A stretch of DNA of 43,435 bases from an uncultured Cryomorphaceae bacterium (GTDB taxonomy: Bacteria; Bacteroidota; Bacteroidia; Flavobacteriales; Schleiferiaceae): positions 1 to 43,435 of the forward strand of contig CAKZNE010000328.1 of the NCBI GenBank assembly GCA_937129395.1. Reading direction: 5' to 3'. How positions within the stretch are numbered: position 1 is the first letter of the stretch; every line of letters starts with the position of its first letter. A model generated the notes under the pieces. The model had not been told where the DNA came from, made no database searches, and saw nothing but the letters and a program-made list of their open reading frames with translations. Below, in pieces: positions 1 to 6,754 of this stretch. The position numbers were made by a program, and so were the translations under genes.

Positions 1-820
1 ATACAGTTACTCCAGAAAAATCTATAATACCAGAATTATTTACTGTCGCAGAAGTTACATCTGCTTGAGAATCTATCCCTTTAGGTCCCGTTAATGTAAC
101 AGTTGCACCTGCTTCTACTGTAAATGTAGAACTTGCTTTTCTGAAGCCAATTGCGCCATTAGAAGTAGTGGAAACAGTAAATGCACGTCCTGTCTTAACA
201 GTGATACTACAGCCAGTAAACATTCTTACAGGATTTGCTGATGTACCTACTACAGTTACATCTAAATCAAAACTTATATTTGGGTAGTTTGGAGAAACTT
301 TAATGTTCTTATAATGGAAATCAATCCAAGCTTTTTTTCCTTTGATGGTGATTTGATGATTAATCGTTATTTCCTTGAAACCAACAGTGTCGATTCTGGT
401 AATAATGTTATTGTCTTCTGGGTCGAAAATGCACTTAAATAGGTAAATGGAATCTTTAAATTGATAAGGCTTTGGATAAAATTTAGGATTGTTAAACTCT
501 TTTTGAACAATGGTATCAATATATTTTAAAAATGGTTTTTCTCCTTTTTTTAGTGAAGAAAAAAAGCCTTCTTGATCAAACCCAAATCCTATTTTTAGGG
601 TGGAAAAACGTCTTATAGTATCCTTGTTGAATATAAGGAATCCTTCAGCTATTTTTTGTTTTTGTCCATAAAGGAATACATCATTTTTTGAGGAGGTAGA
701 ATCTATTTCCACAATCGAATCTTTAAAGCCATAGTCATGCACCAAAGATTGAATATCGAGACTTTGACCTATAGCGCAATTTTGAATAAATAGGAGTAAT
801 AACAGAGCTGTAATTTTCAT
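1..820 (-). CDS. Secreted protein of unknown function, 3' end beyond window
   Basis: An open frame runs on the minus strand from an ATG at 820 to the window edge, about 273 codons without a stop. The N-terminus (MKITALLLLLFIQNCAIGQS) is a signal peptide ending in the A-x-GQ-S pattern common in Bacteroidota. Residues of about 20-170 match no family I know. From about residue 180 on, the frame is rich in Thr, Val and Gly with short repeating beta-strand phrases (VEAGATVTLTGPKG), which suggests a beta-solenoid or adhesin-like surface protein. It follows the aminotransferase gene by 10 bp on the same strand, so the two are probably co-transcribed. The C-terminus, including any T9SS sorting domain, is not visible. 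Confidence 0.75.
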   Translation of the reverse strand, partial: MKITALLLLLFIQNCAIGQSLDIQSLVHDYGFKDSIVEIDSTSSKNDVFLYGQKQKIAEGFLIFNKDTIRRFSTLKIGFGFDQEGFFSSLKKGEKPFLKYIDTIVQKEFNNPKFYPKPYQFKDSIYLFKCIFDPEDNNIITRIDTVGFKEITINHQITIKGKKAWIDFHYKNIKVSPNYPNISFDLDVTVVGTSANPVRMFTGCSITVKTGRAFTVSTTSNGAIGFRKASSTFTVEAGATVTLTGPKGIDSQADVTSATVNNSGIIDFSGVTV

Positions 821-830
821 CTTTTTTGGA

Positions 831-1931
831 TTAACTATTTATAAAATCACCAATCCCATCAACCAAGTCCATCAAACGACCTTCATCCTCTAAAAGAAAA
901 GGATGAAAAACAGAAAGAATAGAATTTTGGGCTTGCAGAGAGTATGGATGATTTTCATTCTTGGTGAAATTACCCTGCAATCTTTCCTCTTTATTGACCG
1001 AATTATAACCCTTTAAAACAGGTAAGTTCTTTTTCAATAAAAACTGAAGTAAGTCTTCCCGAATCAACTCCTTCACCTTAAAAGAATAACGCATTTGAGC
1101 TCTTCTTTGGGTTCCTGAAAAAGGTTTGAAAATTTCTACGCTTTCAATTTTATCTAAGTGGGTATCTAAAAACACCATGGCTTTTTCCCTTTGCTCCCCA
1201 AACTCTTCTAGGTCTTCCATTTGGGCTAAAGCCATTATAGATTGTATTTCCGATAATTGATAATTTTCGCCTACTAGACCAAAGGGATTTACCTTTTTAT
1301 TGGGTAATAGTCCTCGATTGGTAATGGCATAACATTTATGATAATCCTCCTCTTTTTTGCAAAGAATCATTCCACCCTGACCAGTGGTAACAAGTTTTAC
1401 CCCTCCAAAACTAAAAACTGAAAAGTCACCATAACTACCTAGTCTTTTATTTTTGTAAATCCCGCCATGAGCTTGGGCGCAATCTTCAATAAAAATGATT
1501 TTATTTTCGCCTGCAATCTTCGCAATAGTATCTACTTCCGCAACCGATCCATCGATATGCACAGCAATTATCGCTTTGGTTTTTGCTGTGATTTTTTCGG
1601 ATATTTTGCTGGAATCTAAGGTGAAATTATTTGGGTTTACATCTACAAAAACGGGAACGGCTCCAAAATTCATAACACATTTTGGAAGGGAGAAAAAATC
1701 GTAGGCGGGCAGGATAATCTCATCGCCGGGTTTTAGTCCAATTGCCTTAAAAATAATGTCGAGAGCAACTGTTCCATTGCAAACACTCACTCCAAATCTC
1801 GAATCGTGGAAGGCGGCAAATTTTTTTTCTAATTCATAGGCTTTGTCGCCTTTGTATTTCCACCAGTCGAGGTTTTCATAAGCCTCATTTAAGGCTTTTA
1901 GGACTTTAGGATTTTGCTTGGGAATAAACAT
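831..1931 (-). CDS. DegT/DnrJ/EryC1/StrS family PLP-dependent aminotransferase
   Basis: 366 aa, the normal length for a sugar aminotransferase of the DegT/DnrJ/EryC1/StrS family. These enzymes make amino-sugars from nucleotide-linked keto sugars in surface glycan synthesis. Visible family features are the substrate loop near VCNGTVALD, the cofactor Asp in EDCAQAHG, the Schiff-base lysine in SFGGVKLVTTGQGG, and the GENYQLSEIQ segment. Folding is expected in the cytoplasm as a dimer. The genes around it are a secreted protein (10 bp downstream) and DinB-like/HemJ genes upstream, so no sugar pathway is evident and the substrate cannot be named. The ATG at 1931 gives a family-typical N-terminus. 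Confidence 0.9.
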   Translation of the reverse strand: MFIPKQNPKVLKALNEAYENLDWWKYKGDKAYELEKKFAAFHDSRFGVSVCNGTVALDIIFKAIGLKPGDEIILPAYDFFSLPKCVMNFGAVPVFVDVNPNNFTLDSSKISEKITAKTKAIIAVHIDGSVAEVDTIAKIAGENKIIFIEDCAQAHGGIYKNKRLGSYGDFSVFSFGGVKLVTTGQGGMILCKKEEDYHKCYAITNRGLLPNKKVNPFGLVGENYQLSEIQSIMALAQMEDLEEFGEQREKAMVFLDTHLDKIESVEIFKPFSGTQRRAQMRYSFKVKELIREDLLQFLLKKNLPVLKGYNSVNKEERLQGNFTKNENHPYSLQAQNSILSVFHPFLLEDEGRLMDLVDGIGDFINS

Positions 1932-2000
1932 TTTAATGCTTTAGTTTTCGGCTTCAAGATAATTGAAAGAAGCGAAAAAAGTGCATTTCGAAGTAAGGGA

Positions 2001-2519
2001 TTATTCGTTTTTACTATTCAAATCCAAATCGGCATAAAAGCCCAAATCCTTTTGGACTATCAATTTTGTGCTTAAAGCAATTTGGCCTGTGTGATAGGAA
2101 TAATGTTCGGTGACATGGATTAAAATCCCAATCCCTGTCATTTCAAAACCTTGAACCTTTCTGGAATGGTACAGATCTTTTTCTGTAGATTTTTTGATGA
2201 TGGAAATTGCCTTTTCACAGGTAGAAGATATTTTTTGAAACAACTGTTCTTTGTTGAAATTCTTTTTGGAATTAAACTCTAAATCTCTGTCTCTAATGTC
2301 CTTTTCCATTCCAAGGGATGAAATCACATACTGGGTAATATTCCCGCTTAAATGCAATATAAGGTTGGCAATACTATTGGTTTCTGGATTGGCTTGAAAC
2401 CAAAACTCTTCCTCATTAAGCAAATCCAAACAGGTTTTTATTCTCGCTGTGTTTTCTTCAATTCTTAAAATGATTTGCTCTTTGAATTCAGCAATAAAAT
2501 CGTTGGAATTAGGACTCAT
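2001..2519 (-). CDS. DinB-like (DUF1572-type) four-helix-bundle protein
   Basis: 172 aa, largely helical, matching the DinB/YfiT-like fold, probably the DUF1572 branch. The expected metal-binding histidines are visible: one in LILHLSG near residue 57 and a pair in HVTEHYSYHTGQI near residues 136-143, the position used for a divalent metal in this superfamily. Members include thiol transferases (bacillithiol or mycothiol dependent) and stress-induced proteins of unknown function, so no reaction is assigned. The start overlaps the end of hemJ by 11 bp on the same strand, which points to translational coupling. No signal peptide or membrane segment is present. Confidence 0.8.
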   Translation of the reverse strand: MSPNSNDFIAEFKEQIILRIEENTARIKTCLDLLNEEEFWFQANPETNSIANLILHLSGNITQYVISSLGMEKDIRDRDLEFNSKKNFNKEQLFQKISSTCEKAISIIKKSTEKDLYHSRKVQGFEMTGIGILIHVTEHYSYHTGQIALSTKLIVQKDLGFYADLDLNSKNE

Positions 2520-3054
2520 TTTTGGCTCTGCTTTTTTTGTAAATCTTCGCTACTAAAAAGAAAATCACCCCCATGGAAAGCAAAATTGCCAAACCAAACC
2601 AAAGGCCTTCCAGGTTTTTCCAAACGGCCAACATTACTATGGCAATTAAAAGAAGGGTAGGCAATTCATTATAAAGCCGGTAACCAAAACTGGAGATACC
2701 TGTATTATTAAGCTTAAGTTTTTTTATTTGTTTAGCACAACTGAAATGGTAAACAATAAGTATGGCCACCAAACTAAGTTTAATATGCATCCAAGGTTGC
2801 TCTAGCCAAGCGCTATTTACGACAAGCATGGAAATCCCACCAATCAAAGTAAGAAACATTGCTGGGGTTTGAATAATGGAAAATAATCTTCCCTCCATAA
2901 TTTCATATTGCTTTCTCAGGACAGGACTACTTTCATCGTTTTTTTCCCAAGCTTCTTTATGGTAAACGAATAATCGAACGATATAAAATATCCCCGCAAA
3001 CCAGGATACGAATCCAATAATATGTAATGCCTTGAAGAAATTATATAAATCCAT
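2509..3054 (-). CDS. hemJ: HemJ-like protoporphyrinogen IX oxidase (UPF0093/CopD-like)
   Basis: 181 aa integral membrane protein with four to five hydrophobic helices. The N-terminal helix carries HIIGFVSWFAGIFYIVRLFVYH, the hallmark of the HemJ/UPF0093 family, with the conserved His of helix 1. HemJ oxidises protoporphyrinogen IX to protoporphyrin IX in the inner membrane, the penultimate step of heme b synthesis. Bacteroidota commonly use HemJ in place of HemG or HemY. Its nearness to hemN and the cbb3 oxidase operon fits heme supply, although hemN lies on the opposite strand and HemJ is not in its operon. The 3' end overlaps the DinB-like gene by 11 bp. Confidence 0.85.
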   Translation of the reverse strand: MDLYNFFKALHIIGFVSWFAGIFYIVRLFVYHKEAWEKNDESSPVLRKQYEIMEGRLFSIIQTPAMFLTLIGGISMLVVNSAWLEQPWMHIKLSLVAILIVYHFSCAKQIKKLKLNNTGISSFGYRLYNELPTLLLIAIVMLAVWKNLEGLWFGLAILLSMGVIFFLVAKIYKKSRAKNES

Positions 3055-3081
3055 GGGAAAAAATATTTTGGCAAAGATCGG

Positions 3082-3120
3082 AATAAAAAAAAACGGAATG
3101 GCTCCTCTCCATTCCGTTTT
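3082..3120 (-). terminator. Terminator of micro-gene 1
   Basis: Perfect inverted repeat: AAAACGGAATGG at 3090-3101 and its complement at 3109-3120, with a 7-nt loop. Read on the minus strand it is followed by a run of T (the A-run at 3084-3092). It lies 60 bp downstream of the small gene at 3180-3290 and just upstream of hemJ, so it separates the two transcripts. Confidence 0.85.
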
Positions 3121-3179
3121 CCAAAAATTGGTTTAGCGTGATTCGAATCGCCATACCAAGCTTAAAATGTTTCTATTTT

Positions 3180-3290
3180 TTATTGAACTGAAAAATATCC
3201 CATTAGAGCAATCCAAACAGTGGTTAAAACTCCACGTAGTACTAATTTGTATTTTTCGTGATTAACTATTTTTTCTATTTGATTTTTCAT
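3180..3290 (-). CDS. Micro-gene 1: 36-aa putative single-TM protein
   Basis: ATG at 3290 to TAA at 3180-3182, 36 aa. It begins MKNQIEKIVNHEKYK, a charged amphipathic N-terminus, followed by LVLRGVLTTVWIALMGYFSV, one membrane helix. It is related to the product of 3527-3649 (LRGVLTTVWIAL against LRGILTSAWIGIL) and more weakly to that of 3870-4007. No known family is recognised. Reality as a gene rests on the paralogy, on an own promoter with fixed spacing, on an own terminator, and on a leader of about 25 nt. The N-in, C-out topology is inferred from the Lys/Arg before the helix. Confidence 0.7.
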   Translation of the reverse strand: MKNQIEKIVNHEKYKLVLRGVLTTVWIALMGYFSVQ

Positions 3291-3320
3291 CTTGGGTTCT
3301 TTTATTTATTATTTGATGGG

Positions 3321-3410
3321 GTAAAAGTAATGTGAGTAAGGCTTTTTGAAGATTTGTTTCGATGGAACTGAACATTTTATCGTTGGATTTGGTAAATTCT
3401 TCGATAAATG
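3321..3410 (-). promoter_or_regulatory. Promoter and three direct repeats of micro-gene 1
   Basis: Reading the minus strand, a -7 box TACTTTTAC lies at 3321-3329. Exactly 39 bp away (CG to box edge) is CCATCGAAACAAA, with its CG at 3360-3361. Two further related copies (CAACGATAAAA, CG at 3381-3382; TTATCGAAGAA, CG at 3402-3403) follow at exactly 21-bp steps, two helical turns. No -33 TTTG is visible, which suggests activator dependence. Direct repeats spaced two turns apart are the layout used by LytTR-family regulators; that link is an inference. Confidence 0.6.
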
Positions 3411-3432
3411 ATTTTTGGTGATTAAAAGGCAT

Positions 3433-3471
3433 AAAAAAAAGCGAATTGGTTGTTTTCCATTCGCTTTTTTT
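3433..3471 (-). terminator. Terminator of micro-gene 2
   Basis: Hairpin with arms GCGAAT-TGG (3441-3449) and CCATTCGC (3457-3464), flanked by A8 on the left and T7 on the right, so the minus-strand RNA ends in a U-run. It lies about 55 bp downstream of the 40-aa gene at 3527-3649. The sequence just after the hairpin (ATCAATTATCTACTATC) recurs next to the hairpin of micro-gene 3. Confidence 0.85.
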
Positions 3472-3526
3472 GATCAATTATCTACTATCTATGAAATTTA
3501 CTTTTTTACATGAAACTTTTTTTTAA

Positions 3527-3649
3527 TTAGGATATGGTAAAGAAATATGCTGAAGTGAATAAAATACCAATCCAGGCAGAAGTTAAAATTCCTCTAAGCA
3601 GTTTTCTTGTATTTTCTTGTTGAACCTTTAGTTGCATTTTTTCAATCAT
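3527..3649 (-). CDS. Micro-gene 2: 40-aa putative single-TM protein
   Basis: ATG at 3649 to TAA at 3527-3529, 40 aa. The N-terminus MIEKMQLKVQQENTRKL is amphipathic and charged, and LRGILTSAWIGILFTSAYFF forms one membrane helix. It shares the N-terminal pattern MI(E/Q)KMQ with the product of 3870-4007 and the helix with that of 3180-3290, so it links the three as one family. No database family is recognised. Like its neighbours it is a monocistronic unit with its own promoter and terminator. A role as a small regulatory membrane peptide or toxin-like peptide is conceivable, but nothing in the sequence decides it. Confidence 0.7.
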   Translation of the reverse strand: MIEKMQLKVQQENTRKLLRGILTSAWIGILFTSAYFFTIS

Positions 3650-3678
3650 TGTGCAAATTTTTTCTTGTTATTACTGAT

Positions 3679-3768
3679 GTAAATGTAGGTAGAGTAGGAG
3701 TTTTGGAGTTTTTTCTTCGATGGAATAATTGATTTCAAGGTTGGATGATCTGTTTTAAACGATAAATG
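3679..3768 (-). promoter_or_regulatory. Promoter and direct repeats of micro-gene 2
   Basis: The layout equals that of micro-gene 1. The -7 box TACATTTAC is at 3679-3687; CCATCGAAGAAAA has its CG at 3718-3719, again 39 bp away. A degenerate copy (CAACCTTGAAA) is centred at 3739-3740 and TTATCGTTTAA has its CG at 3760-3761, each 21 bp further. The outermost element AAATCATTTATCG is identical to that of micro-gene 1 and lies at the same distance, 49 bp, from CCATCG. Confidence 0.6.
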
Positions 3769-3790
3769 ATTTTAGGGCTTTGTGGTACTC

Positions 3791-3827
3791 AAAAAAAAAG
3801 AGTTGGACTTAAGCCAACTCTTTTTTT
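3791..3827 (-). terminator. Terminator of micro-gene 3
   Basis: Perfect hairpin: A-rich arm ending AGAGTTGG (3799-3806), loop ACTTAAG, and CCAACTCT (3814-3821) followed by T-run. It is symmetrical and could act in both directions; on the minus strand it ends the transcript of the 45-aa gene at 3870-4007. Confidence 0.85.
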
Positions 3828-3869
3828 AATCAATTATCTACTATCACTAAATGGGTTTATCTCATATAA

Positions 3870-4007
3870 CTATAATTTTAAAAATATAAACAAGCAAAAC
3901 ATAAAAATTGAAGAAGCTAGGGTTGTGGTCCAAGTTAAAATGAAGGCGCTCTTTAAATAAGTGACAAATTTTAGTTGTTTCATTTGCCATTGCATTTTCT
4001 GAATCAT
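3870..4007 (-). CDS. Micro-gene 3: 45-aa putative single-TM protein
   Basis: ATG at 4007 to TAG at 3870-3872, 45 aa. The N-terminus MIQKMQWQMKQLKFVTYLKS resembles that of micro-gene 2 (MIEKMQLKVQQ), and residues of about 20-43 form one long hydrophobic helix (ILTWTTTLASSIFMFCLFIF) ending in a Lys. It is the most diverged of the three, conserved mainly at the N-terminus and in the Trp and Leu/Thr pattern of the helix. It is monocistronic, with its own -7 box, CCATCGAAACAAA element and terminator. It is divergent from hemN with about 210 bp between them. Function unknown. Confidence 0.65.
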   Translation of the reverse strand: MIQKMQWQMKQLKFVTYLKSAFILTWTTTLASSIFMFCLFIFLKL

Positions 4008-4030
4008 TGTGCTTTGCTTTTATTACTGGT

Positions 4031-4122
4031 GTAAATGTAGTTTGGTAAACCTCTTAAGGGATTTTGTTTCGATGGATTAGGTGATTTTAAAGATCAACTT
4101 ATGATTTTCATAGACCGATGGA
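4031..4122 (-). promoter_or_regulatory. Promoter region of micro-gene 3
   Basis: On the minus strand, -7 box TACATTTAC at 4031-4039 and CCATCGAAACAAAA with CG at 4070-4071, the same 39-bp distance as in the two sister units. A second CCATCGG lies further up with its CG at 4116-4117, 46 bp away rather than 42. The 21-bp phase is therefore not perfect here and the middle copy is not convincing. Confidence 0.5.
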
Positions 4123-4159
4123 ATTTGAGTTAAAGTTATTCTGTGATCTCAAGTCTTGA

Positions 4160-4203
4160 ATGACAATTATCATAGAAAAAGCCCAAGTCCAATGCTAATT
4201 TTG
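4160..4203 (+). promoter_or_regulatory. FNR-type box and -7 element of hemN
   Basis: Near-palindrome ATGACAATTATCAT at 4160-4173 (centre 4166.5) fits the FNR core TGAT-N4-ATCA with one change. A -7 box TAATTTTG lies at 4196-4203. The start inferred about 6 bp after it puts the box centre near -42, the class II activator position. The same palindrome recurs at 11644 and 14098. Confidence 0.7.
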
Positions 4204-4219
4204 AGCAAAATATTTAGCC

Positions 4220-5566
4220 ATGCTGATTGATCTTTTAGAAAAGTATAATGTTCCTGTTCCAAGATACACAAGTTACCCAACTGTCCCCATGTGGGACCCA
4301 ACCATACCAGATTCTAAGAGATGGTTATTTGAAGCAAGAGAATGTTTGGAGAAAAATAATCGAATAAGTTTATATATCCACTTGCCCTATTGCGAAAGCC
4401 TTTGCACTTATTGTGGATGCAATAAATACATTACAAAAAACCATAATGTGGAGCAGCCTTATATAGGAGCTGTGCTTAAAGAATGGAGTTTGTATGTTCA
4501 GGCGTTGGGTAAACTCCCCAAAATTAAAGAGATTCATTTGGGAGGAGGTACCCCTACCTTTTTCAGTTCAGAAAATTTGGAAAGGTTAATTACGGGAATT
4601 TTAAAACTTTCGGATAAAGATGGAAAATGTGAAATGAGTTTTGAGGCTCATCCTTCTTCAACCAATTATGATCATTTAATGATTTTAAGAAAAATTGGCT
4701 TTAATAGAATAAGCTTAGGCGTTCAAGATTTTGATGAAGGGATAATGAAAACCATACATCGCTTTCAAACCTTAGAACAAATAAAAGAGGTGACCAAAAA
4801 TGCCCGAGATTTAGGATATGAATCTATTAACTATGATTTGATTTATGGTCTACCTGGCCAAACTAAGGAGCATATTATTAAAAATATGGAACAATTAAAA
4901 AACTTAAAACCTGATCGAATAGCCTTTTACAGCTATGCTCATATTCCATCGGTAAAACCTGGGCAAAGAGCCTATGGGGAGGCAGATTTACTTAAGGGTA
5001 GAGACAAACTGGAATTATATCAAACAGGTAAAAAGTTGATGTCGGAAATGGATTATGTAGATATTGGAATGGACCATTTTGCCGTGAAAAATGATTCCCT
5101 TTATAAGTCTATGAAAACTAGAAAGCTGCATCGAAATTTTATGGGCTATACGGCTATGAAGACTGATTTGTCCATTGGTTTAGGCGCTTCTTCCATTAGC
5201 GATTGTGGAACCGCCTATGCTCAAAATGAAAAAAATGTAAAGCTTTATATTCAAAAGTTGCAGGAAGCCGAGAAGCTTCCTTTGGTTAAAAACCATTTTC
5301 TCAGTGAAGAAGATAAGAGGGTTAAAAGACATATTCTAAACCTTATTTGCCATTTCGAAACCAATTGGTTATCCACAAGTGACGCCTATTTATTTGAAAA
5401 GAATGAAATGATATCCCAATTGGAAAAGGACGGTTTACTTAAACGGTTCCCCAGACAGATAAAGGTAAGCCCTAGAGGGAAAAACTTTATTCGAAATATT
5501 TGTTCTTCTCTGGATATGAGAATGAAAGAAAGTAAAAGGGAGGCCGTTTTTAGTAAAGCTGTTTAA
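4220..5566 (+). CDS. hemN: Oxygen-independent coproporphyrinogen III dehydrogenase
   Basis: 448 aa radical-SAM enzyme, the usual HemN length. The 4Fe-4S/SAM motif CESLCTYCGC spans residues 58-67 (C58, C62, C65, C67), and the N-terminal RYTSYPT and the GGGTPTF motif are typical of true HemN rather than HemW. It converts coproporphyrinogen III to protoporphyrinogen IX in the cytoplasm without oxygen, feeding heme to the cbb3 oxidase next door. The FNR-type box 47 bp before the ATG indicates induction at low oxygen. It converges with the membrane protein gene at 5622. The C-terminal HemN domain lies at about residues 355-430. Confidence 0.95.
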   Translation: MLIDLLEKYNVPVPRYTSYPTVPMWDPTIPDSKRWLFEARECLEKNNRISLYIHLPYCESLCTYCGCNKYITKNHNVEQPYIGAVLKEWSLYVQALGKLPKIKEIHLGGGTPTFFSSENLERLITGILKLSDKDGKCEMSFEAHPSSTNYDHLMILRKIGFNRISLGVQDFDEGIMKTIHRFQTLEQIKEVTKNARDLGYESINYDLIYGLPGQTKEHIIKNMEQLKNLKPDRIAFYSYAHIPSVKPGQRAYGEADLLKGRDKLELYQTGKKLMSEMDYVDIGMDHFAVKNDSLYKSMKTRKLHRNFMGYTAMKTDLSIGLGASSISDCGTAYAQNEKNVKLYIQKLQEAEKLPLVKNHFLSEEDKRVKRHILNLICHFETNWLSTSDAYLFEKNEMISQLEKDGLLKRFPRQIKVSPRGKNFIRNICSSLDMRMKESKREAVFSKAV

Positions 5567-5621
5567 GTTAATTTTTTATAGACCTGAAAGTGGAATTGGA
5601 GAATAACCAAGCGAGGTTTTT

Positions 5622-6314
5622 TTAGTCACAAATTTGGGTTTCGCTTAGGCTTGGTTCCAAATCTGGTGATAAATAAGGGATGCCTAAATCCATACCCCTA
5701 AAAATTAAGAGCCCTGCGGTGATAAGAATTATTACTGGACTTAGTCTTTGAAGCAAGGCTCTTTTCTTTTGGATAAAACTTGCGATTGTAAGGTTGCTAA
5801 TAAAAAGCAGAGGAATAGTTCCAGCCCCAAAAATCATCATATATAAAAAACTGAATAGAGGTTGCTCCATGCCCATTGCTGGGAATAAAGCCAAATAAAC
5901 CATGGCGCAGGGTAATATTCCGTTAAGCATTCCTGTACCAATAAAATAGGCGTATTTGGATTTTTTGTTTTTCTCCAAGCGGCTTCTTAATCGCTGGATA
6001 TAGGGAAAAAATAATTTGAATAATCTTTGATCCAATTTGGTAAAGTAGAAGAGTAAAAAAGCAAAAAGAAGCAACAAGCCGCTAATCAAAGAGGTTTTTT
6101 GTTGCCAATCTTGAAGAGCTGCTGCCTGTCCGAATAGACCAATTCCCAAACCTAAAAAGCCATAGGTAAGAATTCGACTAAAGTGAAAAAGAACTAATAG
6201 GGAATACTTTTTTTTAGAAATTAAAGAACTTGTAAATGCCCCTTGCAATGGACCGCACATCCCTAAACAATGGAGGGAAGAAACAATACCTAATACAAAG
6301 GCAGACCAAAACAT
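5622..6314 (-). CDS. TauE/SafE-like (DsbD_2-type) membrane protein of the cbb3 cluster
   Basis: 230 aa with about six membrane helices. The first helix carries SSLHCLGMCGP, the Cys/Met motif HCxGMCG that marks the sulfite exporter TauE/SafE-DsbD_2 group habitually found last in cco operons. The Cys and Met residues suggest handling of copper or thiols for oxidase assembly; that is inference and no transport assay is implied. Start and stop overlap by one base with ccoH (TAATG at 6312-6316), so it is translationally coupled to it. Members are often annotated 'sulfite exporter', but sulfite export is unlikely in this context. Confidence 0.88.
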   Translation of the reverse strand: MFWSAFVLGIVSSLHCLGMCGPLQGAFTSSLISKKKYSLLVLFHFSRILTYGFLGLGIGLFGQAAALQDWQQKTSLISGLLLLFAFLLFYFTKLDQRLFKLFFPYIQRLRSRLEKNKKSKYAYFIGTGMLNGILPCAMVYLALFPAMGMEQPLFSFLYMMIFGAGTIPLLFISNLTIASFIQKKRALLQRLSPVIILITAGLLIFRGMDLGIPYLSPDLEPSLSETQICD

Positions 6315-6754
6315 TAGAGAATTATTTCCGGTTCAAAATAATAGTCTATGCCTTCACAATTGAGCTTCACCTTGGCAATCCATCTTCCATCTTTGAACTT
6401 TGTAAATGGGATTTTTGAATTGTTGCTTGCAAGGCTTTTTTCCTCCCATTCGAAATCAAGTCGGGCATCCTTTTCACAGTACATTAAGGCTTTAAAGCTT
6501 TTGTCCTTCCCATGGAAATCAGCAGGTAATTCCAAAACAAAATGCTCTGGAGTCCTAATAATTTTGGCCTTGCCTTTCAGTTTAGAAGAATTTCTTTTTT
6601 GATCAATAACTTCTTGATAATTAAGCTCCTCTTCGTAATAATTTTCGCTAACAAGATCAAATCGTTGTTGCGTGGATTTGAAAACCATAAAGCTCATTAA
6701 ACCTATAAACAATACTAAGGTAATAGCTATTCCTGTGCCCCAGTTCCATTTCAT
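6314..6754 (-). CDS. ccoH: FixH/CcoH cbb3 oxidase assembly protein
   Basis: 146 aa with one N-terminal membrane helix (residues about 6-26, TGIAITLVLFIGLMSFMVF) and a periplasmic domain with the Y-Y-E-E-E motif shortly after, typical of FixH. CcoH helps mature or stabilise the cbb3 oxidase and interacts with its subunits. It overlaps ccoG by 4 bp and the next gene by 1 bp, so all three are coupled. Sequence conservation in this family is low, so the call leans on position and the N-terminal helix followed by SENYYEEEL. Confidence 0.88.
   Translation of the reverse strand: MKWNWGTGIAITLVLFIGLMSFMVFKSTQQRFDLVSENYYEEELNYQEVIDQKRNSSKLKGKAKIIRTPEHFVLELPADFHGKDKSFKALMYCEKDARLDFEWEEKSLASNNSKIPFTKFKDGRWIAKVKLNCEGIDYYFEPEIIL

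Noticed and set aside
1944..1978. Imperfect hairpin between the DinB-like and aminotransferase genes
   Set aside because: The stem has mismatches and neither strand has a T-run after it, so a terminator call is not supported.
3262..3477. 71-aa minus-strand open frame in the micro-gene region
   Set aside because: It reads through the unit 1 promoter and the unit 2 terminator, overlaps the start of micro-gene 1 in another frame, and has no family-like composition.
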